Source of the DNA: Teichococcus coralli
GTDB taxonomy: Bacteria > Pseudomonadota > Alphaproteobacteria > Acetobacterales > Acetobacteraceae
Assembly: GCF_009829925.1 (NCBI RefSeq)
Contig: NZ_SNVJ01000007.1
Coordinates: forward strand, 122,513 to 186,512
Direction of reading: 5' to 3'
Length of the DNA stretch: 64,000 nt
The notes below the pieces were generated by a model. It made no database searches. It saw only the letters and a list, made by a program, of their open reading frames with translations, and was not told where the DNA came from. Below are positions 10,755-18,708 of this stretch, one piece after another. A program made the translations under genes and the position numbers. Positions within the stretch are counted from its first letter, which is position 1. Each line of letters opens with the position of its first letter.

Positions 10755-10832
10755 ATGCTCGCGACCATCCTCATCAAGCGCATTACCAAGACGACCGCTC
10801 CGGCGGGGCGTCCTCTGGTGCGTGCGCGGTGA
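10755..10832 (+). CDS. Possible 25-aa leader peptide rich in Thr, Ile and Lys
   Basis: A short frame reading MLATILIKRITKTTAPAGRP followed by five more residues and TGA. Four Thr, three Ile and two Lys make up 9 of 25 residues; all are end products of the aspartate pathway in which Asd acts. No good Shine-Dalgarno precedes it, although the candidate promoter would make the mRNA start almost at its ATG. It ends 24 nt before the alternative hairpins. It may be a regulatory leader or chance; I would not call it a gene without expression evidence. Confidence 0.3.
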   Translation: MLATILIKRITKTTAPAGRPLVRAR

Positions 10833-10856
10833 TCGCCACGGCATAAAGCACCAGAA

Positions 10857-10904
10857 GGCCCCGCCGGAAACGGACGGGGCCAGGCCGGATGTCACGGCCC
10901 CGTC
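10857..10904 (+). promoter_or_regulatory. Mutually exclusive hairpins in the asd leader
   Basis: Hairpin 1 (10857-10881) pairs GGCCCCGCCG with CGG-A-CGGGGCC: ten base pairs, one bulged A and a GAAA tetraloop. Bases 10873-10881 (GACGGGGCC) can instead pair perfectly over 9 bp with 10896-10904 (GGCCCCGTC). The same strand cannot form both, the logic of an attenuator or switch. There is no U-run after hairpin 2, so if it regulates it may act through translation or Rho rather than intrinsic termination. The asd start is 27 nt downstream. Confidence 0.5.
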
Positions 10905-10930
10905 TCTCCCGGCACCACGGAAGAGACCCC

Positions 10931-11992
10931 ATGCTGACCCTTGAAGAACCCCTCCAGGCCGCCCCCCACCAGGTGGTGCCCGCCACGCCGACGGTGGCGA
11001 TCGTCGGCGCCACCGGCGCGGTGGGCGTCGAGCTGCTGCACTGCCTGGAGGCGCGGAACTTCCCCCTCGCCGGCCTGAAGCTGCTGGCCTCCCCCCGCTC
11101 CGCCGGCAGGACCCTGCGCTTCCGCAACCAGGAGCTGCCGGTCGAGGCGCTGGACGAAGCGAGCTTCGAGGGCGTGAACGTCGCGCTCTTCTCCGCCGGC
11201 AGCGGCGTCTCGAAGCGCTATGCGGCCGCGGCGGTGAAGGCCGGTGCGGTGGTGGTGGACAACTCCTCCGCCTTCCGCATGGACCCGGACGTGCCGCTGG
11301 TGGTGCCGGAGGTGAACGGCGCCGCCATCGCCAGCCATCGCGGCATCATCGCCAACCCCAACTGCGTCGCCATCATCGCGACGGTGCCGCTCTGGCCGCT
11401 GCACCAGCGCCACCGCATCCGCCGCGTCACCGCCGCCACCTACCAGGCGGCCTCGGGCGCCGGCGCCGCGGCGATGGAGGAGCTGCGCGAATCGACCGCC
11501 GCCGCGCTGCGCGGCGAGGCTTTCACGCCCAGGGTCCTGCCGCACCCCTATGCCTTCAACCTGTTCAGCCACAATGCCGAGGTGGACCCGGAGAGCGGCT
11601 ACAACGGCGAGGAGCTGAAGGTGATCGCGGAAACCCGCCGCATCATGGACGTGCCGGCCCTGCCGATCGGCATCACCTGCGTCCGGGTACCGGTGCTGCG
11701 GGCGCACGCCATCGCGCTGACCGTGGAGTTCGAGGCCCCCGTCACCCCGGAGGAGGTCCGCGCCACCCTCGCCGGTGCCCCGGGCGTGCGCCTGGTGGAC
11801 GATCGCGCCGCCAACCACTTCCCCATGCCCTCCGAGGCCACGGGGCAGGGCGACGTGCTGGCCGGCCGCATCCGCCCCGACCTGGGCGACCCTTCCGGCC
11901 GTTCAGTGGCGCTGTTTGTCGCCGGCGACCAGCTCCTGAAGGGCGCCGCGCTGAACGCCGTGCAGATCGCCGAGCAGCTGCTGCGCCGCTGA
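10931..11992 (+). CDS. asd: Aspartate-semialdehyde dehydrogenase
   Basis: Converts aspartyl phosphate to aspartate semialdehyde, feeding lysine, methionine, threonine, isoleucine and diaminopimelate. The NADPH loop IVGATGAVG starts near residue 24, VVDNSSAFRMDPDVPLVVPE follows, the catalytic Cys is in NPNC, and the active-site His is in the CVRVPVLRAHA segment. Length 353 aa is normal. The ATG at 10931 is preceded by a purine-rich GGAAGAGA; 14 codons of open frame upstream are in the leader and lack similarity. The gene is monocistronic, followed by a strong hairpin and then repeat copy B. Confidence 0.96.
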   Translation: MLTLEEPLQAAPHQVVPATPTVAIVGATGAVGVELLHCLEARNFPLAGLKLLASPRSAGRTLRFRNQELPVEALDEASFEGVNVALFSAGSGVSKRYAAAAVKAGAVVVDNSSAFRMDPDVPLVVPEVNGAAIASHRGIIANPNCVAIIATVPLWPLHQRHRIRRVTAATYQAASGAGAAAMEELRESTAAALRGEAFTPRVLPHPYAFNLFSHNAEVDPESGYNGEELKVIAETRRIMDVPALPIGITCVRVPVLRAHAIALTVEFEAPVTPEEVRATLAGAPGVRLVDDRAANHFPMPSEATGQGDVLAGRIRPDLGDPSGRSVALFVAGDQLLKGAALNAVQIAEQLLRR

Positions 11993-12010
11993 GCGGGTGC
12001 GGGGTCCACG

Positions 12011-12056
12011 GGGCTCACCCCCCCTCCGGCCGCAGGGGTTGGGGGGGGCGGAGCCC
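12011..12056 (+). terminator. Strong GC hairpin after asd
   Basis: GGGCTC-A-CCCCCCC pairs with GGGGGGG-C-GGAGCCC around a loop of about 16 nt, a stem of about 13 bp with one interior mismatch. There is no U-run, so it is a terminator-like hairpin rather than a textbook intrinsic terminator. Confidence 0.55.
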
Positions 12057-12063
12057 TCCCTCG

Positions 12064-12171
12064 CTAGAGCGGATCCCGTTCCGGTGGCATCATCGGGACG
12101 GGTGAAGATTTCCGTCAGAACAGACGGCCGGAGCATTTCCCGTGAGCCAGAGCGAACGGAGAATGCTCTAG
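12064..12171 (+). repeat. Dispersed CTAG-bounded palindromic repeat, copy B (108 bp)
   Basis: Starts CTAGAGCGGATCCCGTTCCG and ends GAATGCTCTAG. It has the same length and order of modules as copies A and D; the spacer between modules (GATTTCCGTCAGAACAGACGG) is the most diverged part. It lies between convergent asd and the antiporter gene. Its terminal CTAG (12168-12171), read on the minus strand, provides the antiporter TAG stop. Confidence 0.9.
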
Positions 12172-13463
12172 TGCCCCGAGGCGGCATGCGAGGAGGGCTC
12201 CGCCCCCCTCCCCGGCCCCCGCACCGTCCGCTTCACCAGCGGCCGCAGGGTGAGGCCCTGCACGAGAATGGTGAAGACCACCACCGTATAGGTCGCGGCC
12301 AGGATGGTGGGTTTCTCCGTCACTTCCGGGATCGAGAGCGCCAGCGCCACGGAAATGCCGCCGCGCAGGCCGCCCCAGGTCAGCACCGGGATGGTGCCGC
12401 GCACGAAACGCTTCCAGCGCGCCATCGCCGTGACCGAAAGCGCGACCGACACGAAGCGCGCCGCCAGCACCAGCAGGATGGCCGCCACGGGCAGCCACTG
12501 GAGCAGCGTCTCCGGCCGCAGCACCAGCACCTCGAGCCCGATCAGCAGGAAGAGGACGGCGTTGAGGATCTCGTCCACCAGGGTCCAGAAGCTGAAGAGA
12601 TAGTGCTGGGTGAGGTCGCTGATCGCGTGCTGCGGAGCGCGGTTGCCGATCAGCAGCCCCGCCACCACCATGGCCAGCGGCCCGCTCATGCCCAGCCGCG
12701 AGGCCAGGGCATAAGTGCCGGTGACCAGCGCCAGCGAGATCAGCACCTCGATCGGATAGTTGTCGATCTGCTTCATCGCCAAATAGGCGGCGTAGCCCGC
12801 CACCAGCCCCAGCAGCATTCCGCCGGCTGCCTCATGCAGCAGCAGCGCGACCACCTCGCCCGGCCCGGCGGCTTCCTCGCCCGCCCCTGCCGCGAAGGCC
12901 ATGGCGATGGTGAAGGCGACGATGCCGACGCCGTCGTTGAACAGCGACTCGCCGGTCATGTCGAGTTCCAGGGACTGCGGCACCCGCACCGCCTTGAGCG
13001 TGCTGAGCACCGCCACGGGATCAGTCGGGCTGATCAGCGCCCCGAACACAAAGGCCCAGGACAGCGGCAGCGCCACCCCCGCCAACCCGGCCAGGAACCA
13101 GAAGCCGAAGCCCACGATCAGCGTCGAGATCAGCACGCCAAGCGTCGCCATGCAGCCGACGACCCAGGCGCGGTCGCGCAGGGCGGAGATGTCCACATGC
13201 AAGGCGCCGGCGAAGAGCAGGAAGGCCAGCATCCCCTCCAGCACGGTGCGCTGGAAATCCACCTGGCGGATGATCCCGGTCAGGTTCTCGTAGAGCGGGG
13301 TGGCCGGGAAGAGCAGGTCGGTCGCCAGCAGCAGGAGCGAGGCGGCCAACCCCATGGCGAGCAGCCCGACGGTGTCCGGCAGGCCGATCAGCCTGGCGTT
13401 CATCCAGCCGAAGGCCGCCGTCAGCACCAGCAGGAGGGAAATCAGCTCAAAGGGAGACAGCAT
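12168..13463 (-). CDS. CPA1-family cation:proton antiporter (NhaP-like)
   Basis: Inner-membrane Na+(K+)/H+ exchanger of 431 residues with about 12 hydrophobic segments. The functional core is seen in GALISPTDPVAVLSTLK and in GESLFNDGVGIVAFT, where the conserved Asp of the ND-type site is present (LFNDG). The conserved Arg region appears as LTWGGLRGGISVALAL. A TTG three codons upstream (13472) is an alternative start; ATG 13463 is preferred. The C-terminal tail is short and ends at a TAG formed by the repeat copy B, so the element may have fixed where this protein ends. Ion specificity cannot be read. Confidence 0.92.
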   Translation of the reverse strand: MLSPFELISLLLVLTAAFGWMNARLIGLPDTVGLLAMGLAASLLLLATDLLFPATPLYENLTGIIRQVDFQRTVLEGMLAFLLFAGALHVDISALRDRAWVVGCMATLGVLISTLIVGFGFWFLAGLAGVALPLSWAFVFGALISPTDPVAVLSTLKAVRVPQSLELDMTGESLFNDGVGIVAFTIAMAFAAGAGEEAAGPGEVVALLLHEAAGGMLLGLVAGYAAYLAMKQIDNYPIEVLISLALVTGTYALASRLGMSGPLAMVVAGLLIGNRAPQHAISDLTQHYLFSFWTLVDEILNAVLFLLIGLEVLVLRPETLLQWLPVAAILLVLAARFVSVALSVTAMARWKRFVRGTIPVLTWGGLRGGISVALALSIPEVTEKPTILAATYTVVVFTILVQGLTLRPLVKRTVRGPGRGAEPSSHAASGH

Positions 13464-13584
13464 GTCGCACAAGCACTCCGGCCGAGGCAGGGTTGCACCG
13501 GCAGCGGAAAGACCGAGGGACGGCCCCCTCAGCTCCCTTCCGCTTTCTGCCGGTCCTGGGCGCTGCCTGGCGGCCGGTGCCGAG

Positions 13585-13641
13585 AACTCGAAAATAAAAA
13601 GAAGAGGGCCTGGGAGATTTCATTCCTCCGGCCTTCTCGCC
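13585..13641 (-). repeat. Hairpin with A/T tract, member of a terminator-like repeat family
   Basis: On the plus strand AATAAAAAGAAG precedes a GGGCCTGGGAG...CTCCGGCC hairpin. The same order (A-run, GAAG, G-rich arm, ATTTCATT centre, C-rich arm, GGCCTT) occurs at 23251-23296. On the minus strand it would be an intrinsic terminator, but no gene to its right is read toward it. It lies between divergent antiporter and pyrC genes. Confidence 0.5.
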
Positions 13642-13703
13642 GCCGCCGGCGAATCCGCCTAGACAACGCGGGTCCGTCCCCCCAGCCCGAAGGAGCCCTC
13701 CGC

Positions 13704-15020
13704 ATGTCCAGCTTCGACCTCATCCTGCGCGGCGGGACCTGCGTGCTCCCCTGGGGGGAGGCGCAGGCGGATGTGGGCGTGCGCGCCGGCCGAATCGCCG
13801 CGCTGGGTGACCTGCGCACCGCCGAGGCGGCGGAGGTGATCGACTGCGCCGGCCTGCACGTCCTGCCCGGGCTGATCGACCCGCATGTCCATCTGCGCGA
13901 TCCCGGCGACCCGGCGGTGGAGACCATCCCGACCGGGACCAGGGCGGCCGTGCTCGGCGGCATCACGGCGGTGTTCGACATGCCGAACACCATCCCTTCG
14001 ATCACCAGCCAGGCCGCGCTGGAGAACAAGCGGGCCTATGTGAAGGGCAAGGCCTGGTGCGACATCGGCTTCTATGTCGGCGCCGCCAAGTCCAACATCG
14101 GCGAACTCGCGGCGCTGGAGGCGGAGCCGGATGTCTGCGCCATCAAGGTCTTCGCCGGCTCCTCCACGGGCGACCTGCTGGTGGAGGACGACGCCAGCCT
14201 GGAACGCGTCATGCGCTCCGGCCGCCGCCGCATCTGCTACCACTCCGAGGACGAGTACCGCCTGCAGGAGCGCAAGCCGATCTACGCCGCCGGCGGCCCG
14301 CACCGGCTGCACGCCGAGTGGCGCGACGTGGAATGCGCCTTCCTCGGCACCCGCCGCCTGATGGCGCTGGCCCGCGAGACCGGCCGCCCGGCGCATATCC
14401 TGCACGTCTCCACCGCCGAGGAGCTGGACTACCTCAAGGAGTTCCGGGACGTCGGCACGGTGGAGGTGCTGATCAACCATCTCAGCCAGAACGACGAGGC
14501 CTATGACCGGCTCGGCGGCTATGCCGTGATGAACCCGCCGATCCGTGCCGCCCGCCACCAGGAGGCCGCCTGGGCCGCGGTGCGCGACGGCACGGTGGAC
14601 TGCATCGGCTCCGACCACGCGCCGCATTCCCGCGCCGCCAAGGAGCGCCCCTGGCCGGCCACCGCCGCCGGCCTGACCGGCGTGCAGACCCTGGTGCCGC
14701 TGATGCTGGACCACGTGAACGCCGGCCGCCTCTCCCTCGCCCGGCTGGTGGACCTGATGGCCGCCGGCCCGGCGCGGGTCTATGGCGCCGTCTGCAAGGG
14801 CCGCCTCGCCGCCGGCTACGATGCCGACTTCACCGTCGTGGACATGAAGCGGCAGCGCACCATCGAGGAGAGCTGGATCGCCTCCCCCTGCGGCTGGACG
14901 CCCTTCGCCGGGCAGCGCTGCACCGGCTGGCCTGTCATGACCGTCATCCGCGGCCGCGCGGTGATGCGGGAGGACGAGGTGCTGGGCACGCCGGAGGGCC
15001 AGCCCGTCCGCTTCCGCTAA
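13704..15020 (+). CDS. pyrC: Dihydroorotase
   Basis: Zinc amidohydrolase of pyrimidine synthesis, interconverting carbamoyl aspartate and dihydroorotate. The metal motif DPHVHLRDPG is at about residues 56-65, the carbamylated-lysine strand reads CAIKVFAGSSTGDLL, and later metal or substrate positions appear as HSEDE, HILHVST and the GSDHAPHS Asp motif. At 438 aa it is the longer class I type. The start follows AAGGAG at 13691-13696. Allantoinase or hydantoinase is the alternative in this superfamily, less likely given overall similarity. The stop is followed directly by a 12-bp tandem array. Confidence 0.9.
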   Translation: MSSFDLILRGGTCVLPWGEAQADVGVRAGRIAALGDLRTAEAAEVIDCAGLHVLPGLIDPHVHLRDPGDPAVETIPTGTRAAVLGGITAVFDMPNTIPSITSQAALENKRAYVKGKAWCDIGFYVGAAKSNIGELAALEAEPDVCAIKVFAGSSTGDLLVEDDASLERVMRSGRRRICYHSEDEYRLQERKPIYAAGGPHRLHAEWRDVECAFLGTRRLMALARETGRPAHILHVSTAEELDYLKEFRDVGTVEVLINHLSQNDEAYDRLGGYAVMNPPIRAARHQEAAWAAVRDGTVDCIGSDHAPHSRAAKERPWPATAAGLTGVQTLVPLMLDHVNAGRLSLARLVDLMAAGPARVYGAVCKGRLAAGYDADFTVVDMKRQRTIEESWIASPCGWTPFAGQRCTGWPVMTVIRGRAVMREDEVLGTPEGQPVRFR

Positions 15021-15104
15021 GGCCCCAGGGGAGGCCCCAGGGGAGGCCCCGGGGGAGACGTCGGGGGAGACCTCGGGGGAGACCTCGGGGGAGACCTCGG
15101 GGGA
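15021..15104 (+). repeat. Seven tandem 12-bp units directly after pyrC
   Basis: Units begin immediately after the TAA: GGCCCCAGGGGA twice, GGCCCCGGGGGA, GACGTCGGGGGA, then GACCTCGGGGGA three times, 84 bp in all. The gradual change along the array shows stepwise expansion. All units have a G-rich half resembling a Shine-Dalgarno. Confidence 0.95.
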
Positions 15105-15195
15105 GGCCGATCTGGCGGCCTGCCGCGGCCGCCAGCCCTTAACGCGGCGCGCCTTGGCCGCTATGGTCCGCGCCGCTTTTCACAGGGACCGGACC

Positions 15196-15846
15196 TTGCC
15201 GGATATCTTCGACGAAGTGCAGGAGGAGCTGCGGGCCGAGCGGGCCCGGCGGCTCGGCATACGGTATGGCGGCCTGCTGGCCGGCGTGGCGCTCTTGGTG
15301 CTGCTCGGCGTCGGCGGGTGGCAGGGCTGGCAGTGGTGGCAGGACCGCCAGGCCGCCCAGTCCGGCGCCCTGTTCCTGGAGATCAGCCGCAAGGCCGAGG
15401 CGCCCGGCGCCGACCTGAAGGCCGCGGGCGACAGCTTCGCCAGCCTCGCCGCCACCTCGCCCGAGGGCTACCAGATCCTCGCCCGCCTGCGCGGCGCCGC
15501 GCTGAAGGCTGAAACCGGCGACCGCGAGGCCGCCCTGGCGCTCTGGGACCAGCTCTCCGGCGACGCGGGCGCGCCCCGGCTCTACCGCGACCTCGCCGGC
15601 CTGATGTGGGTGCTGCACGGCATGGACACGCAGGACCCAGCGGTGCTTGCGGCGCGCCTCACGCCGCTGACCGAACCGAGCAATCCCTGGCGCGCCTCGG
15701 CGCGGGAGTTGCAGGCGCTGCTGGCCATCCGGCGCGGCGACAAGCCCGAGGCGAAGCGCATTCTTGAAGCCCTGGCCGCCGATGTGACCGCCCCGCGCGG
15801 CCTGCGCGACCGGGCGGGCCGTCTGGCGGCAGGATTGGGGGTCTGA
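15196..15846 (+). CDS. YfgM-like tetratricopeptide membrane protein
   Basis: Inner-membrane protein with a large periplasmic part, homologous in position and layout to YfgM (periplasmic chaperone network, PpiD partner). A cytoplasmic start LPDIFDEVQEELRAERARRL is followed by one membrane helix (GGLLAGVALLVLLGVGGWQG), then alpha-helical TPR-like repeats to the end. The TTG at 15196 gives the family-type N terminus ?DIFDEV and has AGGGA upstream; ATG 15163 and TTG 15154 are in frame but add unconserved residues. The stop overlaps the next ATG by one base (TGATG), so it is coupled to bamB. Confidence 0.8.
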   Translation: MPDIFDEVQEELRAERARRLGIRYGGLLAGVALLVLLGVGGWQGWQWWQDRQAAQSGALFLEISRKAEAPGADLKAAGDSFASLAATSPEGYQILARLRGAALKAETGDREAALALWDQLSGDAGAPRLYRDLAGLMWVLHGMDTQDPAVLAARLTPLTEPSNPWRASARELQALLAIRRGDKPEAKRILEALAADVTAPRGLRDRAGRLAAGLGV

Positions 15847-17186
15847 TGCGGAGCAGGACAATCTGGACACGGCGCGCGGCGCTGCTCGGCGGCGCCGGCA
15901 TGCTGGCCGGCTGCAGCACACTCGACAGCATCTTCGGCACCGCCAAGCAGCCGCTGCCCGGCGAGCGTGTCTCAATCCTGACGACGCAGCGCGCGCTGGA
16001 GGTGGACCCGGCCCTGGCCGGCCAGCCCCTCACCCTGCCGCCGCCGCAGCCGCGCGCCGACTGGCCGCAGCTCGGCGGCAACGTGGCGCATGATCCCGGC
16101 CACTCCGCCCTGGCACCGCGCCTGAGCCGCGCCTGGACCGCCTCGGCCGGCACCGGCAGCAGCTATCGCCGGCGCATCACCACCGGCCCGGTGGTGGCGG
16201 AGGGCACCGTCTTCGCGTCCGATGCCTATGGCGTGATCTCGGCCTTCGACCTGGCGAAGGGCGGCCGCCGCTGGCGCTTCGACACCCGCCCGGAGGACGA
16301 CGAGACCGGCGCGGTCGGCGCCGGCTGCGCCTATGCCGATGGCACGCTCTACGTCGCCACCGGCATGGCTGAGCTGATGGCGCTGAATCCGGCCGACGGC
16401 AAGCCGCGCTGGCGGGTGAAGCTGCCCGCCCCGGCGCGCGGCGCACCGGCCGTGGCCGGCGGCCGCATCTACGTGCCGACCATTGACAACCAGCTGACCG
16501 CCTTCTCCTCCCAGGACGGCACGAAGCAGTGGACCTACCGCGCGCAGCCCACCCTGGCGGTGCCGCTCGGCCTGCCCGCCCCCGCGGTGGAGGCCGGCTT
16601 CGTGGTGGCCGGCTTCCCCTCCGGCGAACTGGTGGCCATGCGCCCGGAGGACGGGCAGGTGCTCTGGAGCGAGAGCCTGGCCGGCCGCAGCCTCGGCGGC
16701 ATCGGCGACATCTCGGGCGTGCATGGCCTGCCGGTGATCCATGAGGGGCGGGTCTATGCCATGGGCATGGGCAGCACCTCGCTGGGCGTGGACCTGCGCT
16801 CCGGCCGCCGCCTCTGGGAACGCGAGATCGGCGGCACCACCACCCCCGTTCCGGTAGGCGACTGGCTGTTCCTGATGGGCCGCAGCGGCGACCTCGTGGC
16901 GCTCGGGCGCGAGGATGGGCGCATCCGGTGGATCGCCGAGCTGAACGCGCCCCCGCCGGGCAAGGAGAAGAACGACGATCCCGCCAATTTCGGCACGCCG
17001 CTGGCGGCGGGCGGCCAGCTCATCGTGCCCTCCAGCAAGGGCGAGGCGCTACTGATCAACCCGGCCGACGGCAGCATCGCCGGCCGCCTGCGCCTGCCGG
17101 ACGGCACCACCCTTCCCGCGGCGGTGGCGCAGGACACGCTGGTGCTGCTGGCGGACGACGGCACGCTGGCGGCCTATCGCGGATAG
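15846..17186 (+). CDS. bamB: BamB-like PQQ-repeat beta-propeller lipoprotein
   Basis: Outer-membrane beta-barrel assembly lipoprotein. The signal peptide has a twin arginine (TRRAALLGGAGMLAGC) and a lipobox LAGC with Cys23, so Tat export and lipidation are likely. The rest is a beta-propeller with repeated tryptophan-docking motifs such as GGRRWRFDTRP, DGKPRWRVKLP, DGTKQWTYRAQP, DGQVLWSESLAG, SGRRLWEREIGG and DGRIRWIAELN. At 446 aa it is somewhat longer than E. coli BamB. The yfgM-bamB order is conserved in proteobacteria, where der normally follows; here der is 6 kb downstream. A 19-bp terminator hairpin begins in its stop codon. Confidence 0.88.
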   Translation: MRSRTIWTRRAALLGGAGMLAGCSTLDSIFGTAKQPLPGERVSILTTQRALEVDPALAGQPLTLPPPQPRADWPQLGGNVAHDPGHSALAPRLSRAWTASAGTGSSYRRRITTGPVVAEGTVFASDAYGVISAFDLAKGGRRWRFDTRPEDDETGAVGAGCAYADGTLYVATGMAELMALNPADGKPRWRVKLPAPARGAPAVAGGRIYVPTIDNQLTAFSSQDGTKQWTYRAQPTLAVPLGLPAPAVEAGFVVAGFPSGELVAMRPEDGQVLWSESLAGRSLGGIGDISGVHGLPVIHEGRVYAMGMGSTSLGVDLRSGRRLWEREIGGTTTPVPVGDWLFLMGRSGDLVALGREDGRIRWIAELNAPPPGKEKNDDPANFGTPLAAGGQLIVPSSKGEALLINPADGSIAGRLRLPDGTTLPAAVAQDTLVLLADDGTLAAYRG

Positions 17187-17234
17187 AAGCGATGCGCGGG
17201 GGAAGGATTTCCCCCGCGCATCGCTTCTTCTTTT
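17186..17234 (+). terminator. Intrinsic terminator after bamB
   Basis: A perfect 19-bp stem, GAAGCGATGCGCGGGGGAA with its complement, around a 3-5 nt loop, followed by TTCTTTT. The left arm starts at the last base of the bamB stop. The GGGGGAA...TTCCCCC core with TCTTCTTTT after it resembles the elements at 23176 and 13600. Confidence 0.9.
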
Positions 17235-17399
17235 CGGCCGCGCTTTCAAGGCCAGTGGCGGGACCGGTTCGCGCCTGCCGCCGCCAGGAGCATTTCAGCC
17301 CCGGCGCGAGCGCACCTCGCGCGCGGGGCGAAGTCCGCAACAGGGCGAAGCGGGGATCCAGGGGAGCAGCGTTTCGCCCCGATCCCGCCCGCGCCTCGC

Positions 17400-18704
17400 C
17401 TACCCTCTCGCCCGCAGCACGCCGGCCTCCTGCAAGGCGGCCACCGCCTCCTTCTCCATCCCGAGCAGTTCCCGCAGCACCGCGGCCGTATCGGCACCGA
17501 TCTCCGGGCCGGTGGAACGCGGCGGCGGCACGGCGCCGTCGATCCGCGGCACCACGCCGGGATGCAGCACCGGCCCGTGCAGCGGATCCTCCACCTCCCG
17601 CACCATGTCCCGCGCGCGGAACTGCGGATCCGCCGCGCAATCGGCGATGGTGAAGGCGCGGGTGGAGGGAATGTCGGCCTCGGCCAGCACCGCCTCCAGC
17701 GCCCGCCCGTCAAAGCGCGCCGCCCAGGCGCCGATCAGCGCGTCCAGTTCCGCCACGTTGCGCACGCGGGCCTGGTTGTCGGCGAAGCGCGCGTCCTCGA
17801 CCAGCTCGGGCATGCCCATCAGCTTTGCCAGCCGGCGGAACAGGGGGTCCGAGTTGGCGGCGATCAGCACCCAGATGCCATCCCGTGCCCGGTAGGCGTT
17901 GGTCGGCGCCGCGGTGGCGATGCCGCCGCCGGACGGCTGCCGGATGGTGCCGAGGGTGGAGTAGTCGGGCAGCGCCCCTTCCAGCAGGCTGAACACCGAC
18001 TCGGTCAGCGCCACGTCCACCTCCGCCCCCCGTCCGGCCTCACCTCCGGCCTCACCTCCACACCCTGGCCCGGACAACGGCGCGCGCCGGTCCCGACGCC
18101 ACAGCGCCGCCACCAGGCCGAGCGCGGCATAGATGCCGGCCACCGAATCGCCCAGGCTGACGCCCACCCGCACCGGCGGCAGGTCGCTGGTGCCCGGCGC
18201 ATGGTCGGTCAGGTGGCGCAGCCCGCCGATCGCCTCGCCGATCACCCCGAAGGCCGCCCGATCGCGATACGGCCCGTCCTGCCCATAGCCGGAGATACGG
18301 GCGATCACCAGGTCAGGCCGCGCCGCCTTCATGGCCGCCGCGCCGAGCCCGAGCTTCTCAAGCTGCCCGGGCCGGAAGTTCTCCACCACCGCGTCGCAGT
18401 GCCGCACCAGCCCGAGCACGATCTCCCGCGCCTCAGGCCGTTTCAGGTCCAGCGCGATGCAGCGCTTGTTGCGGGCATGGACGGACCACCACGGGGCATG
18501 CCCGTTGTGCCGCGCCCCCCATTGCCGCACCGGGTCGCCACCCGGCGGCTCCACCTTGATGACCTCCGCCCCCAGGTCGCCGAGCAGCCGCGTGGCGAAC
18601 GGCGCGGCGACGAAGTGGCCGAGTTCCAGCACGCGCAGCCCGGCGAGCGGCGCGCCGGCACCGGCGAGGGGCGAGGGATCGGGGCGGGGCGGCATGTCGG
18701 CCAT
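17400..18704 (-). CDS. Class III CoA-transferase (CaiB/BaiF family)
   Basis: Transfers CoA between carboxylic acids in the cytoplasm. The N terminus LAGLRVLELGHFVAAPFATRLLGDLGAEVIKVEPP region, split by the usual GDPVRQWG, is diagnostic; GVSLGDSVAGIYAALG is another family block. Length 434 aa is normal. Around 18040 a doubled 12-bp unit (CCGGCCTCACCT on the plus strand) encodes GGEA repeats in a low-complexity insertion, absent from typical members as far as I know. It lies 4 bp after the solute-binding gene and with LysR forms a likely substrate-uptake-and-activation operon. The acid is unknown; see the finding on a possible hydroxymethylglutarate route. Confidence 0.92.
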   Translation of the reverse strand: MADMPPRPDPSPLAGAGAPLAGLRVLELGHFVAAPFATRLLGDLGAEVIKVEPPGGDPVRQWGARHNGHAPWWSVHARNKRCIALDLKRPEAREIVLGLVRHCDAVVENFRPGQLEKLGLGAAAMKAARPDLVIARISGYGQDGPYRDRAAFGVIGEAIGGLRHLTDHAPGTSDLPPVRVGVSLGDSVAGIYAALGLVAALWRRDRRAPLSGPGCGGEAGGEAGRGAEVDVALTESVFSLLEGALPDYSTLGTIRQPSGGGIATAAPTNAYRARDGIWVLIAANSDPLFRRLAKLMGMPELVEDARFADNQARVRNVAELDALIGAWAARFDGRALEAVLAEADIPSTRAFTIADCAADPQFRARDMVREVEDPLHGPVLHPGVVPRIDGAVPPPRSTGPEIGADTAAVLRELLGMEKEAVAALQEAGVLRARG

Positions 18705-18708
18705 GGAC

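Noticed and set aside
11997..13700. Plus-strand open frame extending from the asd end into pyrC
   Set aside because: Antisense to the antiporter gene; the residues before MSSFDL are composition noise, and an AAGGAG at pyrC supports the ATG at 13704.
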